This document shows positions 26,891 to 35,605 of a stretch of DNA of 55,648 nt, one piece after another. Within the stretch, counting starts at the first letter, position 1. Each line of letters starts with the position of its first letter. Source of the DNA: Stygiobacter sp. RIFOXYC2_FULL_38_25 (GTDB lineage: Bacteria > Bacteroidota > Ignavibacteria > Ignavibacteriales > Melioribacteraceae); the NCBI GenBank assembly GCA_001803165.1, contig MHAZ01000008.1, forward strand, positions 1 to 55,648, given 5' to 3'. A program made the position numbers and the translations under genes. The notes under the pieces were generated by a model that saw only the letters and a program-made list of their open reading frames with translations, was not told the DNA's origin and searched no databases.

Positions 26891-28876
26891 TTATAACCAG
26901 CTTTTAATTTTTTCTGCAACACTCGCTCCGGTGAAACCAAATTTTTCTGCGAGTGTTTGATATGGAGCAGAAGCGCCAAAAGATTTCATTCCTATCAACA
27001 ATAATTTTTGTCTGAACAAATCTCCCCATCCAGTCATTGTTGCAGCTTCAATTACAACAACCGGAACATCAGCCGGGAATATCTTTGCTTTGTATTCTTC
27101 AGATTGCTTCTCGAAAATTTCTCGAGAAGGAATTGAGACAACTCTGATATTATACTTATCACCAAGTAATTTCTTTGCTGAATCTGCGACCGGAACTTCC
27201 GAACCGCTTGCAGCGATTACTAAATCAAGCTTACCATCTTTTTCTTTGCTTGTTATGTATGCGCCTTTTAATACTTCACTTGGATTAAAATCTTCAGCTC
27301 TATCAAACGCATCTATTTTTTGTCTGGTGAGAATTAGCGAAACCGGTCCATCAGTTTTTCTTAACGCGTAAGCCCAAGCCATCGCCGTTTCAATTCCATC
27401 TGCCGGACGAAGGACAGTTGAGTTTGGAATTGCTCTCAGCACAGCCAAATGTTCAACCGGTTGATGAGTTGGTCCATCTTCGCCAACAAAAATTGAATCG
27501 TGAGTGAAAACGTAAATTGCAGGAATTTGCATAATCGCAGCCAGGCGAATTGTCGGGCGCATATAATCCGAGAATACAAAAAATGTTGCGCCGAAAGCTT
27601 TGTATCCGCCGTAAAGTGTTATTCCATTTAGAATAGAACCCATTCCATGTTCACGAACTCCAAAGTGGAAATTTCTTCCGCCGAATTTATCGGCGAATAT
27701 CGCATCGAAGCCGTTCATAAAAGTATTAGTAGATGGAGCCAAATCAGCAGATCCGCCGACAAAGTATGGAACAAGTTGTGCTAATTTCTGAATTACTTTA
27801 CTTGATAAAGTTCTCGTAGCGCTTGGTTCTTTTGAAACAGCCGCAACTAATTCTTCTTCAAGATTTTCCGGCAGCCAGCCGCTTAATGCTTTTTCATACT
27901 GATCAGCTTTTTCAGTTTCACTCTTCTTCCATGCAATAAAATCCTTTTGCCAAGCATCGTAAAGTTTTTTCATTTCGCTTTTGCGGTCTGCAAATAAATC
28001 TGCAACTTCTTGCGGGACGTAAAATTCTCTATCAACGGACCAGCCTAAATTTTCTTTAGTCTTGATCATTTCTTCTTTGCCAAGCGGTGAGCCGTGAACT
28101 TCATGTGTGTTAGCTTTATTCGGCGAGCCAAACCCAATTGTAGATTTTGTTATAACCAAGGTTGGTTTTTCTTTTTCAGCTTGTCCAGCTAAAATTGCTT
28201 TTCTAATTCCATCGTGATCGTAAGCGTCTGTATGAAGGACTTGCCAGCCGTAGCTTTCAAATCTCTTCTGAATATCTTCTGAGAAAGTTAAATAGGTATG
28301 TCCTTCAATTGTAATTGTATTATCATCATAGAAATAAATTACGTTGCCAAGTTTCAAATGTCCGGCTGTTGAAGCTGTTTCGTGAGAAACACCTTCCATC
28401 AAATCGCCATCGCCGCAGAATCCATAAATATAATTTCCAGCAAAAAGATTTCCGTAACGGGCTTCTGTCATCTTTGCGGCAATCGCCATTCCAATCCCAT
28501 TTCCAAAACCTTGTCCCAATGGACCGGTAGTAGTTTCAACTCCCGGAACGTGTCCATACTCAGGATGACCGGCAGTTTTGCTTCCCCATTGTCTAAATGA
28601 TTTTAAATCATCCATCGTTACATCATAACCAGTAAGATGAAGCATAGAATAAATCAACATTGAACCATGACCACCGGAAAGAACAAATCTATCACGTCCG
28701 GCCCACTTAGGATCATCGGGATTATGCTTAATAAATTCTGTCCATAATATTGCCGCAACATCAGCCATTCCCATCGGCATTCCGGGATGACCGGAGTTTG
28801 CTTTCTGCACACCTTCCGCTGCTAAAATTCTAATTGTATTTGCTGTCAGTTTCTTAATATCCAATTTCTTCTCCAC
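26891..28876 (-). CDS. tkt: Transketolase
   Basis: About 661 residues. It transfers two-carbon units between sugar phosphates with thiamine diphosphate. Motifs: ANSGHPGMPMG, the ThDP-binding GDGDLMEGVSHE, HDSIFVGEDGPTHQPVEH and the C-terminal domain ending near MKSFGASAPYQTLAEKFG. The frame opens with GTG at 28876, but GGAG lies six bases before a TTG at 28864, so the true start may be this TTG, four codons later. It sits between gnd and kduI in the uronate operon. Transketolase is not part of the classical KDG pathway, so its place here points to flux through pentose phosphates. Confidence 0.95.
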   Translation of the reverse strand: MEKKLDIKKLTANTIRILAAEGVQKANSGHPGMPMGMADVAAILWTEFIKHNPDDPKWAGRDRFVLSGGHGSMLIYSMLHLTGYDVTMDDLKSFRQWGSKTAGHPEYGHVPGVETTTGPLGQGFGNGIGMAIAAKMTEARYGNLFAGNYIYGFCGDGDLMEGVSHETASTAGHLKLGNVIYFYDDNTITIEGHTYLTFSEDIQKRFESYGWQVLHTDAYDHDGIRKAILAGQAEKEKPTLVITKSTIGFGSPNKANTHEVHGSPLGKEEMIKTKENLGWSVDREFYVPQEVADLFADRKSEMKKLYDAWQKDFIAWKKSETEKADQYEKALSGWLPENLEEELVAAVSKEPSATRTLSSKVIQKLAQLVPYFVGGSADLAPSTNTFMNGFDAIFADKFGGRNFHFGVREHGMGSILNGITLYGGYKAFGATFFVFSDYMRPTIRLAAIMQIPAIYVFTHDSIFVGEDGPTHQPVEHLAVLRAIPNSTVLRPADGIETAMAWAYALRKTDGPVSLILTRQKIDAFDRAEDFNPSEVLKGAYITSKEKDGKLDLVIAASGSEVPVADSAKKLLGDKYNIRVVSIPSREIFEKQSEEYKAKIFPADVPVVVIEAATMTGWGDLFRQKLLLIGMKSFGASAPYQTLAEKFGFTGASVAEKIKSWL

Positions 28877-28969
28877 TGTTTTTTGTACTACACGAAAATA
28901 TAAAATATTTCACTCTGCCAGCCTCGACTTGCGTCTTCTACAAGGCAGGTGTTCTGCGTTCGGAATTTA

Positions 28970-28986
28970 TCCGCCGATAAGGCGGA
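28970..28986. repeat. Short inverted repeat after gnd
   Basis: TCCGCC and GGCGGA around GATAA, seven bases past the gnd stop codon. No T-tract follows, so it is a weak terminator candidate or an interspersed palindrome. The surrounding 116-base gnd-tkt spacer holds no gene. Confidence 0.4.
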
Positions 28987-28992
28987 CTCAAT

Positions 28993-30444
28993 CTAAACGC
29001 TGTATGTAGTCGAAGCCGTATCTCCGCCGCGTCCGGTCCAGTTTGTATGGAAGAATTCGCCGCGAGCTTTATCAACTCTTTCGTAAGTATGGGCGCCAAA
29101 ATAATCGCGCTGAGCTTGCAGAAGGTTTGCCGGTAATCTTCCGTTGCGGAATCCATCAAAATAATTTAACGCAGTTGAAAGAACCGGAATCCAAATACCA
29201 TTAGTAGCTGCTGTTGCTACAACTTTTCTCCACGATTCTTGAGCATCCATAATCTTCCCGGCAAAGAAAGGATCAAGTAAAAGGTTTGTGAGATTCGGAT
29301 TTATATCGAACGCTTCTTTAATCTTGCCTAAGAATGCAGAGCGAATAATACATCCGCCGCGCCACATTAACGCAATGCCGCCGTTGTTCAAATTCCATCC
29401 AAATTCTTGAGCTGCGTAACGCATCAGTACATAACCTTGTGCGTAAGAAACCAACTTGGATGCATAAACTGCTTTTCTAATATCTTCTATGAATTGTTTT
29501 TTATCACCTTCAAATTTTGGAGTTGGTCCGCTTAAAACTTTTGAAGCTTCAACGCGATCATTCTTCAATGCAGAAAGTGCACGTGCGTAAACAGCCTCTC
29601 CAATCAATGTTAGAGGAGTTCCGGTATCTAGTGATGCAACAACCGTCCACTTGCCGGTTCCTTTCTGTCCGGCAGTATCTAGAATTTTATCAACAAGCGG
29701 AGAACCGTCTGCATCTTTAAACGCAAGAATATCGCGAGTGATTTCGATAAGATAACTTTCGAGTTCACCTTCATTCCAATCTTTGAATACTTCGTGCATT
29801 TCATCGGCGCTCATTCCCAAAAGATCTTTCATAATTTGATAAGCTTCGCAGATGAGCTGCATATCGCCATATTCAATTCCGTTGTGAACCATCTTAACAA
29901 AATGACCGGCACCGTTTTCGCCAACCCAATCGCAGCATGGAGTTCCATCAGCAACTTTTGCTGAGATTGATTGGAATATATCTTTCACATGAGGCCAAGC
30001 CGCAATAGAACCGCCGGGCATAATTGATGGACCTTTTAAGGCTCCTTCTTCGCCGCCGCTAACACCGGTTCCAATATAGAGTAAACCTTTCTCTTCCAAA
30101 TATTTTGTTCTTCTAATGGTATCCGGGAAATGTGAGTTGCCTCCATCAATAAGAATATCACCTTTTTCTAAATGAGGAATTAATAACTCAATAAAATCAT
30201 CAACCGGTTTACCGGCTTTCACCATCATCATAACTTTGCGCGGAGTTTTAAGATTTGCAGTAAGTTCTTCCAACGAATGCGCGCCAATTACATTCTTTCC
30301 TTTACCTCTGCCATTAACAAAGTTATCTACTTTATCAATTGTGCGGTTGTAAACCGCAACCTTGTAACCATGACTTTCCATGTTGAGAACAAGATTCTCA
30401 CCCATTACGGCAAGACCAACTAAACCAATGTCAGCTTTACTCAT
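28993..30444 (-). CDS. gnd: 6-phosphogluconate dehydrogenase, decarboxylating
   Basis: 483 residues, a full-length member of the long-form family. It oxidises 6-phosphogluconate to ribulose 5-phosphate with CO2 release. Motifs: GLAVMGENLVLNMESHGY with the Rossmann loop, YIGTGVSGGEEGALKGPSIMPGG, HNGIEYGDMQ with the catalytic Lys in FVKMVHNGIEY, and MWRGGCIIRS near the C-terminus. GAGGAAAT precedes the ATG. The NRTIDKV segment after the second strand suggests NADP preference. 14 bases after pdxB; transketolase follows. In this operon it would drain 6-phosphogluconate produced from uronate-derived gluconate, if the LarA and kinase genes act as proposed. Confidence 0.95.
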   Translation of the reverse strand: MSKADIGLVGLAVMGENLVLNMESHGYKVAVYNRTIDKVDNFVNGRGKGKNVIGAHSLEELTANLKTPRKVMMMVKAGKPVDDFIELLIPHLEKGDILIDGGNSHFPDTIRRTKYLEEKGLLYIGTGVSGGEEGALKGPSIMPGGSIAAWPHVKDIFQSISAKVADGTPCCDWVGENGAGHFVKMVHNGIEYGDMQLICEAYQIMKDLLGMSADEMHEVFKDWNEGELESYLIEITRDILAFKDADGSPLVDKILDTAGQKGTGKWTVVASLDTGTPLTLIGEAVYARALSALKNDRVEASKVLSGPTPKFEGDKKQFIEDIRKAVYASKLVSYAQGYVLMRYAAQEFGWNLNNGGIALMWRGGCIIRSAFLGKIKEAFDINPNLTNLLLDPFFAGKIMDAQESWRKVVATAATNGIWIPVLSTALNYFDGFRNGRLPANLLQAQRDYFGAHTYERVDKARGEFFHTNWTGRGGDTASTTYSV

Positions 30445-30458
30445 TTTATTTCCTCTAT

Positions 30459-31601
30459 TTATTTTTTCTTAAATCCTATTTGATACAATTTGTTTTGAAT
30501 TTTCTCTGCACAGTTTTTGAGTTCAATCGAATAGAATGTAAGCTCTCTCCGAACCGGATAATCGCCACGCTGCTTCTCAAATGTTTCTACAGAGCTTCGC
30601 AAGCAGTTATCATCTTCTTCAACTTTATACGTTGATAAAACAACTTCCCGAATTATTTCTTCTTCAGCTTTACCAGTGCAATCAATCCCGATTATGTTCG
30701 AGTTGCTTGAATTTGGAATTTCATCTGGATACCAATTCTTATCAAGAGGAAGATTAAAAAACTCAGCCAATCCATTCACACACATTGCTGTTCCGTTCGC
30801 TTTTCCATCAGCAGAATAACCGGCAATGTGAGGAGTTGCAATATCCGCAAGTTCCAGCAATTCCGGATCAATATTTGGTTCATTTTCCCAGACATCAAGA
30901 ACAAGATCGGAAACACTTCCATTCTTCACCGCGTTCTTCAAAGCAGTTGTTTCAACAACTTCACCGCGCGAACTATTAAAGACAATTTTGCTTTCGTAAA
31001 AACTTTCGAAAAATCTCTCATCAGCCAAGTGAAAAGTTTTGTCTTCGCCGCTTCTGTTAAGCGGAACATGAAAAGTAATAATGTCGCTGCCCTTAACAAG
31101 TTCGTCAAGTGAAACAAATTGATTTCCACCTTCTCTTCTTTGTCTGGGCGGATCGCATAGAAGAACATTCATTCCAATTGCTTTAGCAAACCTCTCAACT
31201 TTACTTCCAACGTTTCCAACTCCAACAATTCCTAAAGTCATATCAACAAGTTTGATGTTTTTTCTTGCTGCAATAGTAACCAATGCTGATGCGATGTACT
31301 GCTGAACAGAACTTGAGTTACATCCCGGCGCACTCATCCAGCTAATCTTGTTCGCATCACAGTAAGAGTTATCAATGTGGTCAAATCCAATTGTTGCTGT
31401 AGCTATAAACTTTACTGCCGAACCGGCAAGTAAGTCTTGATTACATTTTGTTCTGGTGCGAATAAGAAGTGCATCTGCATGTTTCACTGTTTCTCTAATA
31501 ATTTCTTTCGGCGGTAAATAAATCACATCAGCAAAAGGCTCCAGCACTCCTTTTAAGAATGGAATCTTATCATCAGCCACTATCTTAATTCTGTTATTCA
31601 T
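30459..31601 (-). CDS. pdxB: 4-phosphoerythronate dehydrogenase-like (PdxB), D-2-hydroxyacid dehydrogenase family
   Basis: 380 residues, the usual PdxB length. PdxB oxidises 4-phosphoerythronate in pyridoxal phosphate synthesis. Visible features: IVADDKIPF start, ATIGFDHID, NAD-binding GVGNVGSKVERFAKAIG, HVPLN, the catalytic Arg in FNSSRGEVV, Glu in WENEPNID and His in PHIAGYSADGK, plus a C-terminal dimerisation region (about 290-380). Five bases separate it from the LarA-like gene, so translation is probably coupled. Vitamin B6 genes are unexpected in a uronate operon. Transketolase next door makes erythrose 4-phosphate, the precursor, which is one possible link; action on another sugar acid is an alternative. 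Confidence 0.85.
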   Translation of the reverse strand: MNNRIKIVADDKIPFLKGVLEPFADVIYLPPKEIIRETVKHADALLIRTRTKCNQDLLAGSAVKFIATATIGFDHIDNSYCDANKISWMSAPGCNSSSVQQYIASALVTIAARKNIKLVDMTLGIVGVGNVGSKVERFAKAIGMNVLLCDPPRQRREGGNQFVSLDELVKGSDIITFHVPLNRSGEDKTFHLADERFFESFYESKIVFNSSRGEVVETTALKNAVKNGSVSDLVLDVWENEPNIDPELLELADIATPHIAGYSADGKANGTAMCVNGLAEFFNLPLDKNWYPDEIPNSSNSNIIGIDCTGKAEEEIIREVVLSTYKVEEDDNCLRSSVETFEKQRGDYPVRRELTFYSIELKNCAEKIQNKLYQIGFKKK

Positions 31602-31606
31602 TGCGG

Positions 31607-32881
31607 TCAGTTGTTGAATCTATCCTTGTAAGCCCACAAGCCAAGAGCAGGGTTTGAGATGTAGAAAATTTCTTCTCCATCGGGCATTATGTTAAAACCA
31701 TCTTTCAAAATTTGCGGATTGTATTTATTCGTCATCTTCTTCAAATCAGCATACGAAAAATTCACACTTTCAATTTCTTCTTTTGTAAGATTTCCGGGAC
31801 AGTAAGTAATCTTAAATCTGTTTTCCGATGAACCATGAATCAAATGTGCAGCAGCGCTTAAATTATTTTTCAGTTCTTCATTTTCTTCAACATACTTAAG
31901 CACTTCCGGAGTTGTAACATAACCATACTTTCTAATCAAGCGGTCAATCTCTTTATCTTCACCAAATTCTTTTAAGCCGGGAGCGAGTACTATTAACTCA
32001 CCGTCATCTGCAATTGCCATTCTTGTTCTGTAAATACTTTTATTGCCAAGCCAGGTACTTTTGAACTCTGAAGGATCGAGATAAACAACGACTTTCTTCA
32101 GAGGTTCATCAACCATTTCGAAATTTACTTTGAGAGAAAGCTCTGCGGCGAGCTTAAATGTATCGTAATCATCACCAACAAATAATCCTTTAACAGCCAA
32201 ACGACCGTACATATCTTTGCCAACAACAGTTAATACATAAACTATAGGAAGATGTTTAGCAAAATTATCCGCGGCGTAATTTAGAACTTTACGAACCGGA
32301 GTATCGGCTCGTCCCATCATTCGTTCCATTCCGTAAACAGCGCCGAGGTAATGACTTTTGTTAATTCCTTCTTTGCCGCCGGTTCCAACAAAAATATTTT
32401 TAGCCTGGTTTGCCATTCCAACAACTTCGTGAGGGACAACCTGACCAACCGATAGAATTAAATCATAATTTCCTTCTGTCACGAGTTTATTCACCTGTGC
32501 AGGCCAAGAATAATTTAGTTTACCTTCACTCACTTCATTTATAAACTCTGAAGGAACTTCGCCAAGAGTTTGAAGATCGCTGCGCCATTTGTGAACACGA
32601 AAAATATTTTTAGGCACATTACCAAACATAGTTTCGATTTCTTTTTCAGACATTGCGGCGTGCGTTCCAAGTGCCGGTAATACGTCGGTCAGTTTCTCAC
32701 CATAATATTTGTAAGCAAGACGAGTTAATATTCCCGCATGAGAATGAAAGCGCGTAAAGTCGGGAGGAATTGCGAGCACCTTTTCTTTTAGCCCAAGTTT
32801 TTCCAGCGCTGAAAATAATCCTTCTCGTAAATCATCTTCATTTAGAATATCGCTTTCACTGCCACGTGCATAATAAATCAT
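31607..32881 (-). CDS. LarA-superfamily nickel-dependent 2-hydroxyacid racemase/epimerase
   Basis: 424 residues, a DUF2088 plus C-terminal domain layout as in lactate racemase LarA. The key residues for the nickel-pincer cofactor are conserved in spacing: His151 (VVPHEVVG), Lys161 ten residues later (QAKNIF) and His177 sixteen further (NKSH), matching His174, Lys184 and His200 of LarA; His74 in GTHAAM probably matches His108. Characterised members of the superfamily include lactate, malate and phenyllactate racemases and a D-gluconate 2-epimerase. Between a sugar-acid kinase and pdxB-gnd, epimerisation of D-mannonate to D-gluconate is the attractive guess. No larB, larC or larE cofactor gene is in the window. 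Lactate racemase itself is unlikely given the context. Confidence 0.82.
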   Translation of the reverse strand: MIYYARGSESDILNEDDLREGLFSALEKLGLKEKVLAIPPDFTRFHSHAGILTRLAYKYYGEKLTDVLPALGTHAAMSEKEIETMFGNVPKNIFRVHKWRSDLQTLGEVPSEFINEVSEGKLNYSWPAQVNKLVTEGNYDLILSVGQVVPHEVVGMANQAKNIFVGTGGKEGINKSHYLGAVYGMERMMGRADTPVRKVLNYAADNFAKHLPIVYVLTVVGKDMYGRLAVKGLFVGDDYDTFKLAAELSLKVNFEMVDEPLKKVVVYLDPSEFKSTWLGNKSIYRTRMAIADDGELIVLAPGLKEFGEDKEIDRLIRKYGYVTTPEVLKYVEENEELKNNLSAAAHLIHGSSENRFKITYCPGNLTKEEIESVNFSYADLKKMTNKYNPQILKDGFNIMPDGEEIFYISNPALGLWAYKDRFNN

Positions 32882-32902
32882 CGTTAATCTAATCCTTCAA
32901 AT

Positions 32903-33985
32903 TTATCTTTGAATTCTAGCCGAGCCGCCTTTTGCAAATGCTCTAACTTCTTCAACACTAGCCATAGTTGTATCGCCCGGAGTTGTTGTTAGCAGCGCAC
33001 CATGAGCCCAGCCAAGTTTAACAGCTTCTTCAGCAGATTCGCCATTTAACAAGCCGTAAATAAATCCGGCAGCAAAACCATCTCCGCCGCCAACTCTATC
33101 CAGTACATCTAGTTCGCAAGTTGGAGCAGAATAAGTTTTACCGTTAATCCAAGCTACTGCGCTCCAGCTATGTTTGTTTGTAGAATGTACTTCTCTTAAT
33201 GTTGTAGCAACTGATTTTATATTTGGATAACGAGCAGTTACATTATCAATCATAGCGAAGAAAACACTCGGATCTAATTTTGATTTAGCGTGAACATCGG
33301 GTCCCGGAAATCCCAACCCTTTTTGTAAATCTTCTTCATTGCCTACAAGAACATCAACATGCTTAACAATTCCATCTAAAACTTCCGCAGCTCTACTTTC
33401 GCCGCCCCAAATATTCCAAAGTTTAGCGCGGAAGTTCAGGTCAAAACTTGTAATTGCACCGGCTGCTTTCGCTGCTTTCATCGCTTCTATAATTAATTGC
33501 CCTGTAGTTTCTGAAAGCGAAGCGAAAATCCCGCCGCTATGAAACCATTTAATCCCGTTTGCAAATATAACATTCCAATCGAAATCTCCCGGCTTTAGAT
33601 AGGAAGCGGCTTCGTTACATCTATTATAGAAAACCACCGGAGCGCGAGAGCCCAAACCTCTGTCGCTGTAAACTGTTGCCATATTTGGTCCGTTCACACC
33701 GTTGTGTTTCATTTTTTTGTAGAACGGTTTAACACCCATAGCACGTACGCGTTCTGCAATTAATTCGCCAATAGGATATTCAACCATTGCGGTTGCAATA
33801 GCCGTGTTCATTCTAAAACAATCGGATAAATTTGCCGCGACATTAAACTCGCCGCCGCTAACATGAATTTGGCACTGCGTAGCTTTTCTAAATGGAATGA
33901 TTCCGGGATCCAAACGGTGAACAAGCGCACCGAGGGAGAGTAAATCTAAAGCTGCATCTTTTTTGATATTTAGTACTTCGCTCAT
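32903..33985 (-). CDS. PfkB-family sugar-acid kinase, KdgK paralogue
   Basis: 360 residues with AAGGAA eight bases before the ATG. PfkB motifs are clear: SGGEFNVAANLSDCF, FDLNFRAKLWNIWGG, GNEEDLQKGLGFPG and DRVGGGDGFAAGF with the catalytic Asp. It shares the KdgK-type DLNFRAKLW and NEEDxxKxLG blocks with the kinase at 24188, but has a longer N-terminus and an HNGVNGPNMATVYSDRG insertion near the substrate lid. Substrate could be KDG, or another hexonate such as gluconate. It is 21 bases upstream of the LarA-like gene and 116 bases downstream of the SDR gene, so it groups with the larA-pdxB-gnd part of the operon. Confidence 0.85.
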   Translation of the reverse strand: MSEVLNIKKDAALDLLSLGALVHRLDPGIIPFRKATQCQIHVSGGEFNVAANLSDCFRMNTAIATAMVEYPIGELIAERVRAMGVKPFYKKMKHNGVNGPNMATVYSDRGLGSRAPVVFYNRCNEAASYLKPGDFDWNVIFANGIKWFHSGGIFASLSETTGQLIIEAMKAAKAAGAITSFDLNFRAKLWNIWGGESRAAEVLDGIVKHVDVLVGNEEDLQKGLGFPGPDVHAKSKLDPSVFFAMIDNVTARYPNIKSVATTLREVHSTNKHSWSAVAWINGKTYSAPTCELDVLDRVGGGDGFAAGFIYGLLNGESAEEAVKLGWAHGALLTTTPGDTTMASVEEVRAFAKGGSARIQR

Positions 33986-34101
33986 TTTATATTTCCTTAA
34001 TTAATAGCTGCTATAAAAAACAAAGTGATTTTTCATACTACAATTGAGCAATTAATGTAATCAATGATTACAATTTCTCGTCCGCCGAAGCGAATATAGG
34101 A

Positions 34102-34947
34102 TTACACACCACTGTATGCGTTAAAACCGCCGTCAACCGGAATGATTACACCGGTTACAAATTTTGAGACATCTGAAATCAAATAGAAAAGTGTTCCGAG
34201 AAGTTCTTCCGGCTCACCAAATCTTCCCATTGGAGTTCCGTTAAGAATCTTGTTTGCACGAGCCGTTAACTCGCCCGACTTTTCATCAATCATTAAAAAT
34301 CTATTTTGATTTGTTAAAAAGAATCCGGGCGCAATTGTATTAACACGCACGTTTACTTTTGCAAAGTGAACAGCCATCCATTCTGTAAGATTATTAACCG
34401 AAGCCTTTGCAGCCGAGTAAGCGGGAATTTTTGTTAGCGGTCTAAAAGCATTCATTGAAGAAATGTTAATAATGCTTCCGCCTCGCACCAGCATGTCTTC
34501 CGCAAAAACCATTGTTGGGAGAACTGTGCCGAGGAAATTTAGATCGAACACATTTCTAAATCCTTCAATATCTAAACCAAAGAATGATTTAGAAAGATCA
34601 TTCATATTATCCGGTGTTAAAAACTCATTCGCGCAAGTTGCTTTGGGAGAATTTCCGCCGGCACCATTTATCAAAATATCAATCTTACCAAGTTTTTCAT
34701 TTATTTGTTTTTTTGCTTCCAACAAACTTTCTTTATTGAGAACATTACCTATTACACATAAAACCGGCTTACCTTCCTTCGCCGCCAAACCCCGTGAGCA
34801 CTCTTCACATCTTCCTTGTTTATAATCTAGGATGGCAACTTTGGCACCGGCTTCCATTAGTGCTTGAGAAAAGACGCCGCCAAAAACTCCGCAGCCTCCG
34901 GTGATTACACAAACCTTACCTTCCACATCTGCAAACGACAAATCCAT
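34102..34947 (-). CDS. SDR D-mannonate oxidoreductase (fructuronate reductase, UxuB-like)
   Basis: 281 residues with GGAG upstream of the ATG. It should reduce D-fructuronate to D-mannonate with NAD(P)H. Cofactor motif TGGCGVFGG (variant of TGxxxGIG), NGAGGNSP, catalytic Ser in NISSMNAF and YSAAK are present. The long NGAGGNSPKATCANEFLTPDN segment and the ITLxxKxLN-like NKILNGTPMGRFGEPEELLG block are typical of the SDR-type mannonate oxidoreductases found with uxaC/uxuA in Firmicutes and Bacteroidota. It lies nine bases after the KDPG aldolase gene. Its product mannonate normally goes to UxuA, which is absent here. Confidence 0.88.
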   Translation of the reverse strand: MDLSFADVEGKVCVITGGCGVFGGVFSQALMEAGAKVAILDYKQGRCEECSRGLAAKEGKPVLCVIGNVLNKESLLEAKKQINEKLGKIDILINGAGGNSPKATCANEFLTPDNMNDLSKSFFGLDIEGFRNVFDLNFLGTVLPTMVFAEDMLVRGGSIINISSMNAFRPLTKIPAYSAAKASVNNLTEWMAVHFAKVNVRVNTIAPGFFLTNQNRFLMIDEKSGELTARANKILNGTPMGRFGEPEELLGTLFYLISDVSKFVTGVIIPVDGGFNAYSGV

Positions 34948-34956
34948 TTTAATCTC

Positions 34957-35604
34957 CTACTTCTTTATAGCGTTATTTATGTTTTGTGTTATCAACTTAG
35001 CGTTTTCCGTGAGCTTAGAATAGTTTTCAGAATCAATTGCATCTTTATCTAACAATGCTGAGCCAATCCCGACGGCAACAGCGCCGGCTTTAATCCAATC
35101 GCCGGCATTAGTAAGAGAAACGCCGCCGGTTGGCATTAATTTTAAGTGAGGCATCGGCGCAAGAATTCCCTTGAAGAAAGCCATTCCTAAAACGTCCGCC
35201 GGAAAAACTTTTACAACGTCTGCGCCATATTCGTAAGCGGTTAAAATTTCGGTTGGAGTAAAACAGCCGGGCATTGCGGGAACATCGTAAGCATGGGCTG
35301 CATCTATAATTTCTTTTTTGAAAACCGGGCTAACTACATATTTAGCTCCGGCTTCAATTGCTTGTTTTGCTGTGTCGGCATTCAAAACTGAGCCAACACC
35401 TACAATGATATCTTCACTTAATTCTTGTGTTATTTGTTTAATCAATCCAATAGCGTTTGGAACAGTCATAGTAACTTCGGCAACAGAAACGCCTCCAAGA
35501 GCTATAGCTTCAATTACTTTTTTGAGTTTGTCCGCATCTTTCAAACGGATTACAGCAACGGATTTTCTTTTTAGAATTTCTTCTAAGATTTTTTCTCTTT
35601 TCAT
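34957..35604 (-). CDS. eda: KDPG/KHG aldolase
   Basis: 215 residues from the ATG at 35604, one base after the uxaE stop codon, which implies translational coupling; a 10-residue extension would overlap uxaE. It cleaves 2-keto-3-deoxy-6-phosphogluconate to pyruvate and glyceraldehyde 3-phosphate. The Schiff-base Lys132 in VKVFPAD, Glu43 in VAEVTMT, GCFTPTE (113-119) and PTGGVS are all present, at nearly the E. coli numbering. It completes the KduI-KduD-KdgK route and the UxuA-type route if a dehydratase is encoded elsewhere. Confidence 0.95.
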   Translation of the reverse strand: MKREKILEEILKRKSVAVIRLKDADKLKKVIEAIALGGVSVAEVTMTVPNAIGLIKQITQELSEDIIVGVGSVLNADTAKQAIEAGAKYVVSPVFKKEIIDAAHAYDVPAMPGCFTPTEILTAYEYGADVVKVFPADVLGMAFFKGILAPMPHLKLMPTGGVSLTNAGDWIKAGAVAVGIGSALLDKDAIDSENYSKLTENAKLITQNINNAIKK

Positions 35605-35605
35605 A

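Noticed and set aside
31607-32881. Lactate racemase as the function of the LarA homologue
   Set aside because: No lactate genes nearby; the uronate operon context favours a sugar-acid substrate, so only the superfamily is called.
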